The notes under the pieces are model-generated. The model was not told the DNA's origin and made no database searches. It saw nothing but the letters and a program-made list of their open reading frames with translations. Source: Thermotogaceae bacterium (lineage in GTDB: Bacteria > Thermotogota > Thermotogae > B21-G9 > HyVt-16). Taken from it: a stretch of 7,223 nucleotides of DNA. Made by a program: the position numbers and the translations under genes. Shown here piece after piece: positions 1 to 5,994 of the stretch (position 1 is the first letter of the stretch; every line of letters begins with the position of its first letter). The stretch is taken from NCBI GenBank assembly GCA_011043375.1, contig DQYP01000191.1:1-7223 (forward strand), given 5' to 3'.

Positions 1-92
1 CGTTCGGGATGACAAATGCATCACATTCGTTTGGGATGACAAATACGTCATATTCGCTCGGGATGGTAATAAGGAAAGAGTTCGGGGATGTA
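1..92. repeat. Degenerate ~27-bp tandem repeats (GGGATGACA core)
   Basis: The core GGGAT recurs at positions 6, 33, 60 and 85, giving spacings of 27, 27 and 25 bp. The units read roughly as TTCGNTCGGGATGACAAAT with mismatches. The run begins at or before the left edge, so its full length is unknown. The same core returns near 152 and 174, and the string GGAAAGAGTTCGG occurs both near 73 and near 164. A 27-bp period keeps a reading frame open, which produces an apparent small peptide. Its composition and the repeat structure argue that it is not a gene. The function is unknown; this looks like dispersed intergenic repeat DNA. Confidence 0.7.
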
Positions 93-101
93 CTTTTCTT
101 G

Positions 102-160
102 TTGTCATTCCGATGGAGCGTTAGCGACAAAAGATCCTTTGCTTACGCTCAGGATGACAA
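102..160. repeat. Imperfect palindromic repeat element
   Basis: Outer arms TTGTCATTCC (102-111) and GGATGACAA (152-160) are complementary apart from one extra T. Inner arms GAGCGTTAGC (116-125) and GCTTACGCTC (141-150) are complementary at nine of ten positions. The whole could fold into a stem-loop with a loop of about 15 nt. Elements of this type (GTCATTCC...GGATGAC with a GAGCG...CGCTC interior) are, from general knowledge, scattered between genes in many unrelated bacterial genomes and give rise to false small ORFs. There is no T-run after the stem, so it is not an obvious intrinsic terminator. Confidence 0.7.
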
Positions 161-183
161 AGGGAAAGAGTTCGGGATGACAT

Positions 184-290
184 TTTTTGTTTTTGTCATT
201 CCAATAATGCTTTTCTTGTTTTTGTCGTTCCGATGACATTTTTCTTGTTTTTTGTCATTCCGAGGAACGATAGTGACGAGGAATCTTATT
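184..290. repeat. T-rich TGTCATTCC repeat array ending in a fuller repeat unit
   Basis: TGTCATTCC or a one-base variant starts at 194, 223 and 253, a spacing of 29 and 30 bp. The second and third are preceded by a TTTTCTTGTTTTT-like tract. A related copy lies at 94-113, upstream of the palindrome. The last unit continues as GTCATTCCGAGGAACGATAG and then TGACGAGGAATCTTA, with ATTCC (257-261) complementary to GGAAT (280-284) and CGAGGAA repeated directly at 261 and 277. The array is the reverse-complement sense of the GGATGACA units on its left, so the cluster holds both orientations. No coding content is credible here. Confidence 0.65.
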
Positions 291-299
291 CTAACAAGC

Positions 300-418
300 A
301 ATAAGATTTTTATATCAATACTCTTAGCTAACAAAATCAAAGTATTAGGAAAGTGTTCCCTATTTAAAGAATAATAAGATTTTTGATAAATTTCAATATC
401 TTTAGTTAACAAAATCAA
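300..418. repeat. Pair of imperfect direct repeats (300-340 and 373-418)
   Basis: Both copies begin AATAAGATTTTT and end TTAGYTAACAAAATCAA (Y = C or T). The right copy carries about 5 extra bases after the opening block, plus a few mismatches. The copies start 73 bp apart and are separated by 32 bp of unrelated AT-rich sequence. The right copy runs into the terminator stem of the SLH gene. They resemble neither the GGATGACA repeats nor a recognisable insertion sequence end. A local duplication is the simplest reading. Confidence 0.6.
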
Positions 419-441
419 TAAGCCCCAAGAGGGGGCTTATT
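417..441 (-). terminator. Rho-independent terminator of the SLH gene
   Basis: AATAAGCCCC (417-426) and GGGGCTTATT (432-441) form a perfect 10-bp stem around a 5-nt loop. It lies 32 bp past the stop codon of the leftward SLH-domain gene. On the minus strand the stem is followed by GATTTTGTTAA, a modest T-rich tail. On the plus strand it is followed by TGTTTAAAA, so it may also stop transcription arriving from the left repeat region. Confidence 0.85.
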
Positions 442-473
442 TGTTTAAAATCATATAAATTTTTTGTCGCTCA

Positions 474-1604
474 TTATTGACTTGTTCCACTTGAGCTCAA
501 GAATAGATATATTCCAAGACCGAGTCCTGCTGCTCCAAGAACCATACCGGCAACTCCAAGTATGGTAGCCGTGTTGATTTTCCTATCGAGGCTCTTTGAA
601 ACCTCGTCGACTCTTTCGTCTGTGTAAGCAACCCAAGGTGTTTGAGCTAACTTCCTTTCGATATTGGAAACCTTGACTTCCAAATTGGAAACGGAACCAG
701 AAAGTACTCCGATTTGTTCAAGTGACTTGTTGAGATCTTCTGAGATTTTCGGCAGTTGTTCCTCTACACTCTTAACTTTCTTATCAAGATTTATTATATC
801 CTGGCTATTCTTTGCGGCTTTCAGTGAAAGATTCGAAAGGGCAGTTTCGTATGTTTTTAAAGTGTCATTTATTTTCTGAACGCTTTCCATAGAGGAAGAC
901 ATGCTTTGAACCTTTGCATCGAGCTCATTCAACAAAGCTGAGAGCTGTGATACATCAGTGTTTCCAACTAACTCCCTGATTTTATCTGTCTTACTTTCAA
1001 CCACAGCAAGTCTTTTAGTGAGATTTTCTACGCTCGCTTCTACACTCTTTGCAGTACTCTCAGCACTCTTTGCCCTACCAGATGTCGAGGCCGTTTCAGC
1101 TGCAATGGTTTTAACCTGTTCATCTAATTGAGACTGAACTGTTTCAATCCTTCCCAATCCCAATTCCAATTTGTTCAGTCTCTGTTCTAACTCAGCTAAT
1201 TTTTGATCCGAACCTCCCGAGATCTTAAGATTACTGAATTCATCTTGTAAAGTTTGAACTTGATTTTGAAGTTGTTGATACATATCCGTTGATCTTGAAA
1301 CAACGGTTTTCAATGCCTCTACTTCGTTCATAACTTTGCCAACATCATCGGAAGAAGCGTAAGGTAAACTCTTCGAAAGATAATCGATTAATCTCTTGAG
1401 TGCCAAAGCAGCTTGATATCTTGTCAGGGGTTGATTACCTTGAAATGTGCCATCTGGCATACCACTGAGAACCCCCGCCTCAACTAAGGTTTTTACAGCA
1501 TCATATGCCCAGTGATTGACTGGTACATCTTTCAAGGGTAACTGGGCAAAGGTAAGTGCTACAGATAACATGAGGATAGCAAATGCTATGAGTTTCGCCT
1601 TCAT
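474..1604 (-). CDS. Omp-alpha-like SLH-domain coiled-coil outer-sheath protein
   Basis: Predicted 376-residue envelope protein. Residues 1-20 form a signal peptide (MKAK, a hydrophobic stretch, then a TFA/Q cleavage site). Residues about 22-75 match one SLH domain, with DVPVNHWAYDAV, GVLSGMPDGTF and LTRYQAALAL. Residues about 88-342 are rich in Leu, Val, Glu, Lys and Ser with heptad spacing and almost no Pro, as in a long coiled coil. Residues 346-369 form a Gly/Ala/Leu membrane helix followed by a short SSSGTSQ tail. In Thermotoga maritima this layout belongs to Omp-alpha, a rod spanning the periplasm, with SLH holding the cell wall and the C-terminal helix in the outer sheath. The ATG at 1602-1604 is preceded by a strong AAGGAGGGA site. 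The gene has its own promoter and terminator, so it is probably monocistronic. The Omp-alpha role is inferred from architecture, not from an alignment. Confidence 0.88.
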   Translation of the reverse strand: MKAKLIAFAILMLSVALTFAQLPLKDVPVNHWAYDAVKTLVEAGVLSGMPDGTFQGNQPLTRYQAALALKRLIDYLSKSLPYASSDDVGKVMNEVEALKTVVSRSTDMYQQLQNQVQTLQDEFSNLKISGGSDQKLAELEQRLNKLELGLGRIETVQSQLDEQVKTIAAETASTSGRAKSAESTAKSVEASVENLTKRLAVVESKTDKIRELVGNTDVSQLSALLNELDAKVQSMSSSMESVQKINDTLKTYETALSNLSLKAAKNSQDIINLDKKVKSVEEQLPKISEDLNKSLEQIGVLSGSVSNLEVKVSNIERKLAQTPWVAYTDERVDEVSKSLDRKINTATILGVAGMVLGAAGLGLGIYLFLSSSGTSQ

Positions 1605-1610
1605 TTAATA

Positions 1611-1619
1611 TCCCTCCTT
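1611..1619 (-). promoter_or_regulatory. Strong ribosome binding site of the SLH gene
   Basis: On the minus strand AAGGAGGGA lies 6 nt before the ATG at 1604. This fixes the start and suggests high expression, as expected for an abundant envelope protein. Confidence 0.85.
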
Positions 1620-1648
1620 CTTTTTATAAACCTCTAATATACGGTTCG

Positions 1649-1677
1649 ATTATAACATGCTGATTTCCTACCTAAAA
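1649..1677 (-). promoter_or_regulatory. Extended -10 promoter of the SLH gene
   Basis: On the minus strand TGTTATAAT (plus-strand 1649-1657) is a perfect TATAAT with the upstream TGn extension. The -35 position, about 1672-1677, reads TTTTAG and is poor, which is typical when an extended -10 is present. Transcription would begin near 1642, leaving a leader of about 38 nt that contains the strong ribosome binding site. The -35 side abuts the folK stop codon at 1678-1680. Confidence 0.7.
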
Positions 1678-2175
1678 TTATATCTGTTGCCATCTTTCAT
1701 CGAAAATTATTTCACAACTATCATCTTTCAGATCTGAGTATAGATCCCTTATTGTTCTTTTGAAAACTGGATGTACAAAGTCCGGAGCAATTTCGAACAT
1801 CGGTCTTAAAACAAAATCTCTGTTCTGAAGATCTTTATGAGGAATCGTGAGTTCTGGTTTTTTATAAATCAAAGAGTCGTAAAACAATATATCGATGTCT
1901 ATTTCGCGTGGTCCCCATTTGAATCGCTCAGTTCTCCCGAGTATTCTCTCTGCTCTCTTGAAAAGTCCGAGTATTATTTCTGGCACGAAGTCCGTTTCAA
2001 ACAAAATAACACAATTCACAAAGTCGTTTTGATTTTCAAAACCATAAGGTTTAGATCTATAAAGGTTTGATTTTTTCACCATCTTTATTCCAAAATCTTC
2101 CAGAAAATCTATTGCCTTTGCGAATCTATCAACTACGTCTCCAACATTACCACCAAACCCTGCGTATAGTTCCAA
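1678..2175 (-). CDS. folK: 2-amino-4-hydroxy-6-hydroxymethyldihydropteridine pyrophosphokinase (HPPK)
   Basis: HPPK moves pyrophosphate from ATP to 6-hydroxymethyl-dihydropterin in cytoplasmic folate synthesis, just before dihydropteroate synthase. Numbered from the upstream ATG at 2190, visible family features are GFGGNVGD (11-18, the usual GSNLGD loop), YRSKPYGFENQNDFVN (44-59), the signature WGPREIDIDILFYD (92-105) with Mg-binding Asp98 and Asp100, and IPHKDLQNRDFVLRPMFEIAPD (116-137). The length of 165-170 aa is normal. The start is uncertain. ATG at 2190 has only a distant AAGG. GGTGGTGAT, close to the ideal GGAGGTGAT, sits at the right distance for the TTG at 2173-2175, giving MELYAGFGGN, so I place the start there. 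Other folate genes are absent; upstream is the ABC exporter, 82-97 nt away depending on the start. There is no terminator before the next gene's promoter. Confidence 0.9.
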   Translation of the reverse strand: MELYAGFGGNVGDVVDRFAKAIDFLEDFGIKMVKKSNLYRSKPYGFENQNDFVNCVILFETDFVPEIILGLFKRAERILGRTERFKWGPREIDIDILFYDSLIYKKPELTIPHKDLQNRDFVLRPMFEIAPDFVHPVFKRTIRDLYSDLKDDSCEIIFDERWQQI

Positions 2176-2272
2176 ATCAATCACCACCATTCATCTAATG
2201 AAACCTTATCTGAGCATCAATTCCCTGCTCACTGACTTTGAACAAGACATATAGGTATCCATATGGATCTAT

Positions 2273-4225
2273 TTAAGTTAACTGGAATTGAATTGTGTAC
2301 AGTTCTTTATAAACACCATTTTTCATGAGTAATTCCTCATGGGTCCCGATCTCCACAACCTTTCCATTGATTATAACAATTATTTTATCGGCATTTTTTA
2401 TAGTTGATAATCTGTGTGCTATCACTATAGTCGTCCTGCCCTCCATGATTCTCTCCATTGCTTTGAGTATGAGATTTTCAGTTTCGCTGTCTATGTTTGC
2501 TGTTGCTTCGTCGAGGACAACTATTTTCGGATCAAACACCATTACCCTTGCAAGCGCTATCAATTGCCTTTGACCCGCTGACAGGATTGCTCCTCTCTCC
2601 ATGACTGGTTCTTCAAAACCCCGTGGAAGCCTCTTTATGAAATCAGCAACCCATGCTCTCCGTGCCGCTTCGTAAATTACTTCATCGGGTATGTTCTCAT
2701 TGAGTTTTATGTTTTCCTTCACCGTCCCAGAGAAAAGAAAAACATCCTGAGACACAACACCTATATGTCTTCTCAGTTCTTCAAGAGGGATATCTTGTAT
2801 ATTCACGTTATCGATGAGTATTTTTCCCTTTTGAGGATCGTAAAACCTCGTGAGTAGTTTGATTATTGAAGTTTTACCTGCACCTGTTGGACCAACTATC
2901 GCTACCTTTTCACCTTTTTTGACTTCAAAGCTGATGTCTTTCAATACCCATTCTTCATCATTGTAAGCGAACCAGACATTTTCAAATCTCAACTCACCTT
3001 GAGGTTTGAAAGAATATATCTTCGGCTTGTTTTTAACGCTCGGTTTTGTATCCAATATCTTGAAGATCTTTTCCGCAGATGCCATCGCTGATTGCATTAT
3101 ATCGAACTTTTCCGAAAAATCTCTGATGGGTCCAAAAAGCATCCCAAGATAACTCGTGAAAGCATAGAGAATACCGAATTCCATTTGACCTCTGATGATA
3201 CCTCTGCCACCATACCAAATCAAAAAACTCAATCCCAAGAAGTATATGAGATCTATCAAAGGTCTGAACAACCCAAACACTATAACCCGTTTTATCAAAG
3301 CATTGTAATAACTTTTGTTTATCTCATCGAACTCCTTTTTTGTCCTTTTCTGTTGCATGAAAAGCTGTATTATCCTTATTCCACTTATCCTTTCGGAAAT
3401 GTAGGCATTTATCCTCGCCAATCTTGTTCTAACTACCCTGTATATTTTCCTCTGAAAAATTCTAAAGAGAACCACGGAGATAACTATGAAAGGAATAGTG
3501 GCATATGATATCAAAGCGAGTCTTCTGTCTAAAAGAAACATTGCAACGCATATTCCCACAAAAGTGAAAACATCTTTAACTACACTCACGATAACGCTCG
3601 TATACATTTCATTGAGATTCTGTGTGTCGTTGTTCACCCTTGTAACCAGTCTTCCAACCGGGTTGGACTCGAAGAACTTCAAATCCAATTTCAAAATATG
3701 TGAAAACAATTCAACACGTATGTTATGTATTATCTTTTGACCAGCTAAATTCAGAAGAAAAACTTGAGAATAGTTTAGAAAGAAAGAAACGATCAATATA
3801 CCCACCAGAGCGAGTGAGAAAATCACTATTTTGTTCTTATCGTTGTTTCTTATCTTTTTCAAAATATTTGAGTCGAGTTTTTCTTTGAGAATAACGGTAT
3901 CACCGTTAAGATTCTTCAAGATTATGTTTCCATCTTTCTCCAAGACTTCGTATCCACCGTGCACTTTCGATGGATCGACGAGGTAATACTCTCCTTTGAA
4001 GGTTATTATTTTCTTTCCGTTGTATTCTCTATTGTTCAGAACCAAGTGTTGATCTATGATGATCTTTGAAACATAAGGTGGAAGTAAATCTAAAACGGTT
4101 ATAAACAAAAGTAACATAAACGCCAAAAAGAGGTATTTCCAAAAAGGTTTAGCGTATCTCAAAAGCCTGGTGAATATCTGCCAATCGAAAGAGGCATATT
4201 TTTCCTCATCCTCATAGAACTGCAA
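2273..4225 (-). CDS. ABC exporter half-transporter (membrane domain fused to ATPase)
   Basis: Type IV ABC exporter subunit of 650 aa that would work as a homodimer or with a partner, pumping an unknown substrate out. Six membrane helices lie at about 31-53, 132-157, 211-232, 236-256, 313-338 and 347-367. The ATPase domain (about 411-650) is intact: Walker A GPTGAGKT (445-452), Q-loop Gln493, signature LSAGQ (548-552), Walker B IVVLDE with catalytic Glu573, D-loop ANID, and switch His604 in VIAHRLSTI. Between helices 1 and 2 is about 75 residues, far more than the usual short loop, which explains the length above the common 570-600 aa. The start is TTG at 4223-4225 with AAAGGAG 10 nt upstream. 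It begins 22 nt after the dnaA stop, so it is probably co-transcribed with dnaA. No second half-transporter gene is present to indicate a heterodimer, and the substrate cannot be predicted. Confidence 0.92.
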   Translation of the reverse strand: MQFYEDEEKYASFDWQIFTRLLRYAKPFWKYLFLAFMLLLFITVLDLLPPYVSKIIIDQHLVLNNREYNGKKIITFKGEYYLVDPSKVHGGYEVLEKDGNIILKNLNGDTVILKEKLDSNILKKIRNNDKNKIVIFSLALVGILIVSFFLNYSQVFLLNLAGQKIIHNIRVELFSHILKLDLKFFESNPVGRLVTRVNNDTQNLNEMYTSVIVSVVKDVFTFVGICVAMFLLDRRLALISYATIPFIVISVVLFRIFQRKIYRVVRTRLARINAYISERISGIRIIQLFMQQKRTKKEFDEINKSYYNALIKRVIVFGLFRPLIDLIYFLGLSFLIWYGGRGIIRGQMEFGILYAFTSYLGMLFGPIRDFSEKFDIMQSAMASAEKIFKILDTKPSVKNKPKIYSFKPQGELRFENVWFAYNDEEWVLKDISFEVKKGEKVAIVGPTGAGKTSIIKLLTRFYDPQKGKILIDNVNIQDIPLEELRRHIGVVSQDVFLFSGTVKENIKLNENIPDEVIYEAARRAWVADFIKRLPRGFEEPVMERGAILSAGQRQLIALARVMVFDPKIVVLDEATANIDSETENLILKAMERIMEGRTTIVIAHRLSTIKNADKIIVIINGKVVEIGTHEELLMKNGVYKELYTIQFQLT

Positions 4226-4235
4226 TTGGAATACA

Positions 4236-4242
4236 CTCCTTT
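4236..4242 (-). promoter_or_regulatory. Ribosome binding site supporting the TTG start of the ABC exporter
   Basis: On the minus strand AAAGGAG lies 10 nt before the TTG at 4225, in the 22-nt gap after the dnaA stop. The next in-frame candidate downstream would remove the N-terminal elbow region, so the TTG start is preferred. Confidence 0.75.
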
Positions 4243-4247
4243 CAAAA

Positions 4248-5591
4248 CTAAATCACCGAACTGCCGAATCTTCCCGAAAGATGGTTCCTTATCAAAATCA
4301 TCTTACTAATAATTTTATCATCAATTCTGGAATTTTTAAGCTTCTTTATGCCGTGTATCACTGTAGTTCTACCTCTGTTGAACCAGTTCCCAACCTCTTG
4401 AGGAGTGTATCCAAAGTACTCAACAGCAATGTACATGCCTATCATTCTCACGAACGAGATATTCTTTTTTCTTGAAGAGGAAAGGAGATCATCTACGGAT
4501 ACGTTGAAATTACTCGCAAGAAGCTGTAAAAGTGAATCTCTAAAATTTGGTTGCAAAGAGACAGGTGGGTCGATGAGTTCCTTCAAAAGTTGGGAAGCTT
4601 CAGAAAGATTCACAGGACTTTTAGAAAATTTTTGTTGAGCTAATAATTTCATAACGGCACCTTTCAGTCTTCTCACACTTCCCTCTATGTTTTGAGCTAT
4701 ATAATTCAACACTTCTTCTCTTATGTTGACACCATATCTCTCAGAAAATTTTCTGACTATCAATTTTCTGGTTGAAAGTTCAGGAGGATTTATTTTGACG
4801 AACAGCCCCATTTGAAATCTTGATATCAACCTATCCTGAAACTTTTTCAGCTCCGCCAATGGTCTATCACTGCATATAACGATCTGCTTCTGTTGATCCA
4901 GCAGTTCATTCATTGTGTGGAAAAGCTCGGTCTGTATACCATTTTTTCCTATGAGGAATTGAATATCATCTATCAGCAGTACATCGACTTTTCTTCGATA
5001 TTTTTCTCTAAACAAAGTTGGGTTGTTTTCTTTGAAGGCTTTTATTAACTCGTTGGCAAAAGCTTCACTGGTGGTGTATAGAACCCTGACTTCAGGCATA
5101 GAGTTTATTATACAGTGTCCTATGGCTTGCATCAAATGTGTTTTGCCAAGTCCAACGTCTCCTGTTAAAAATAGGGGATTGTATGTTCCCGGTCTTTTCG
5201 CCACTTCTAGTGCCACATTGTAAGCAAATTCATTCTCATCACCGTAAACAAAATTTTCAAAGGTGTACTCATTGTTAAGGTTCGATAGAATCAAAGGTCT
5301 CTTCTTTACCAGAGGTTCCGGATTTTCATTGCTCCGTTCGATTTGGGAATCTAAGTTCATCGTTTCAAAGTTTATTGAATAACTGTATTCTTTTCCAAAT
5401 ACCTGATTCACGCTCTTTTGGATGATTTTTCCATATTTTCTTTCAAGCCATTCTTTTATAAAAAGGTTGCTGACTATCAGCTTGACTTCTTTGGCTTCAT
5501 GATCGATTGAATCAAGCTTCAAGGTACTAAACCACAACTCCCAAACTTTTCTAGGGATCTTTGATTCCAGTATTCTAATGAACTCGTCCAC
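4248..5591 (-). CDS. dnaA: Chromosomal replication initiator DnaA
   Basis: DnaA binds and melts the replication origin and loads the helicase. At 447 aa it has the usual four domains: domain I (about 1-75), a short linker (about 76-105), the AAA+ ATPase (about 106-335) and DNA-binding domain IV (about 345-447). Visible motifs are Walker A GDVGLGKTH (144-152), Walker B LLIDDIQF (205-212), sensor I CSDRPL (240-245), box VII RLISRFQMGL with arginine finger Arg258, and sensor II GSVRRLKGA (304-312). In domain IV the helix-turn-helix reads YTPQEVGNWFNRGRTTVIHG, where most DnaA proteins have GGRDHTTVIH, so the Asp-His pair is replaced by Gly-Arg and one residue is missing. The start is GTG (5589-5591) behind GAAGGGGGA. 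It diverges from rpmH, an ancient arrangement. No confident promoter was seen; the stop TAG is followed at once by the ABC gene. Confidence 0.97.
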   Translation of the reverse strand: MDEFIRILESKIPRKVWELWFSTLKLDSIDHEAKEVKLIVSNLFIKEWLERKYGKIIQKSVNQVFGKEYSYSINFETMNLDSQIERSNENPEPLVKKRPLILSNLNNEYTFENFVYGDENEFAYNVALEVAKRPGTYNPLFLTGDVGLGKTHLMQAIGHCIINSMPEVRVLYTTSEAFANELIKAFKENNPTLFREKYRRKVDVLLIDDIQFLIGKNGIQTELFHTMNELLDQQKQIVICSDRPLAELKKFQDRLISRFQMGLFVKINPPELSTRKLIVRKFSERYGVNIREEVLNYIAQNIEGSVRRLKGAVMKLLAQQKFSKSPVNLSEASQLLKELIDPPVSLQPNFRDSLLQLLASNFNVSVDDLLSSSRKKNISFVRMIGMYIAVEYFGYTPQEVGNWFNRGRTTVIHGIKKLKNSRIDDKIISKMILIRNHLSGRFGSSVI

Positions 5592-5772
5592 AAATTTTCC
5601 CCCTTCTTTATCTCTAAGCGCGCTCCTGCCGAATGAGGGATATAAGAATGTTTAATTTGAAACTGCGGGTTCTGATTATGATATTATCAAATATCTTCGA
5701 CTTTGGAAAGAAATTTTTATGTTTAGGTTCTGCAAAAATTCCACTAAAATTCCTGGTTATGCAACTGTAAAG

Positions 5773-5802
5773 TTGACAGATTAATGAGTATAACGATATA
5801 AT
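5773..5802 (+). promoter_or_regulatory. Promoter of the rpmH-rnpA-yidD-yidC operon
   Basis: A perfect -35 box TTGACA (5773-5778) and a perfect -10 box TATAAT (5797-5802) are separated by 18 bp. The start point should be near 5809, giving a leader of about 42 nt. The -35 box overlaps the right arm of the inverted repeat CAACT-gtaa-AGTTG (5762-5775), and the leader contains TTCACAGTGAA (5815-5825). Either could be a protein site, but both are short enough to occur by chance. Confidence 0.88.
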
Positions 5803-5832
5803 CATCAGGAAAAATTCACAGTGAAAATACGA

Positions 5833-5841
5833 AAAGGAGGT
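5833..5841 (+). promoter_or_regulatory. Strong ribosome binding site of rpmH
   Basis: AAAGGAGGT is almost the full anti-Shine-Dalgarno complement and ends 9 nt before the rpmH ATG at 5851. Confidence 0.85.
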
Positions 5842-5850
5842 ATTCATTTC

Positions 5851-5985
5851 ATGAAAAGAACATATCAACCATCGAGGATAAAACGAAAGAGAACTCATGG
5901 TTTTTTGGCGAGGAAGAGTACAAAAGGAGGCTTAAGAATACTAAAAAATAGAAGAAGGAAGGGAAGAAAGAGACTGACTGTGTGA
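5851..5985 (+). CDS. rpmH: 50S ribosomal protein L34
   Basis: This 44-residue, highly basic protein of the large ribosomal subunit begins MKRTYQPSRIKRKRTHGF, continues with LARKSTKGG and ends RRRKGRKRLTV. That matches the L34 family almost word for word, including the GFLAR segment and the RRRKGR stretch. The length is normal for the family. The ATG follows a near-perfect ribosome binding site and the operon promoter lies just upstream. It is the first gene of the L34 / RNase P protein / YidD / YidC block; rnpA begins 9 nt after its stop. It was identified by translating the plus strand directly. A leftward open frame covering 5614-5898 overlaps its start and is not credible. Confidence 0.97.
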   Translation: MKRTYQPSRIKRKRTHGFLARKSTKGGLRILKNRRRKGRKRLTV

Positions 5986-5994
5986 TCATAGAAG

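Larger units (their letters stand above)
5592..5850. other. Divergent dnaA-rpmH spacer, candidate origin or control region
   Basis: A 259-bp AT-rich spacer with genes diverging on both sides. It holds the rpmH promoter and the ribosome binding sites of dnaA and rpmH. It also has several short inverted repeats: GATATT-atca-AATATC at 5680-5695, CAACT-gtaa-AGTTG at 5762-5775, and TTCACAGTGAA at 5815-5825. In many bacteria the origin lies in this spacer. I looked for TTATCCACA-type DnaA boxes and for the 12-bp box AAACCTACCACC that I recall for Thermotoga maritima, and found only weak matches of about 6 positions. Origin function is therefore only a possibility from gene order. Confidence 0.4.

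Noticed and set aside
1..92. Possible CRISPR array because of the 27-bp period
   Set aside because: The whole unit is repeated and degenerate; there are no identical repeats separated by unique spacers, and no cas genes.
9..236. Open frame of 75 codons on the plus strand
   Set aside because: It is read entirely through the GGATGACA repeats; the SFAYAQDDKG-type peptide is a well-known false product of such repeats. No ribosome binding site is seen.
149..418. Open frame of 89 codons on the minus strand
   Set aside because: It covers repeat units and the direct-repeat pair, with RNDK-type peptide echoes from the repeat and no family resemblance.
1663..1677. CCTACC motif resembling the 12-bp Thermotoga DnaA box
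   Set aside because: Only about half of the 12 positions match and there is one copy; it is explained by the SLH promoter -35 region.
2211..2231. Hairpin TGAGCA-loop-TGCTCA between the ABC gene and folK
   Set aside because: Only 6 bp with a 9-nt loop and no T-run on the minus strand; too weak for a terminator call.
2257..2268. Perfect 12-bp palindrome ATCCATATGGAT just after the ABC gene stop
   Set aside because: A single short AT-rich palindrome with no promoter beside it; chance cannot be excluded.
5600..5760. Promoter for dnaA
   Set aside because: Several TATAAT-like sequences exist (for example GATAAT and CATAAT on the minus strand near 5676-5690), but none has a fitting -35 box, so none is called.
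5614..5898. Open frame of 94 codons on the minus strand in the dnaA-rpmH spacer
   Set aside because: It overlaps the rpmH start, its ribosome binding site and promoter, and has no family resemblance.
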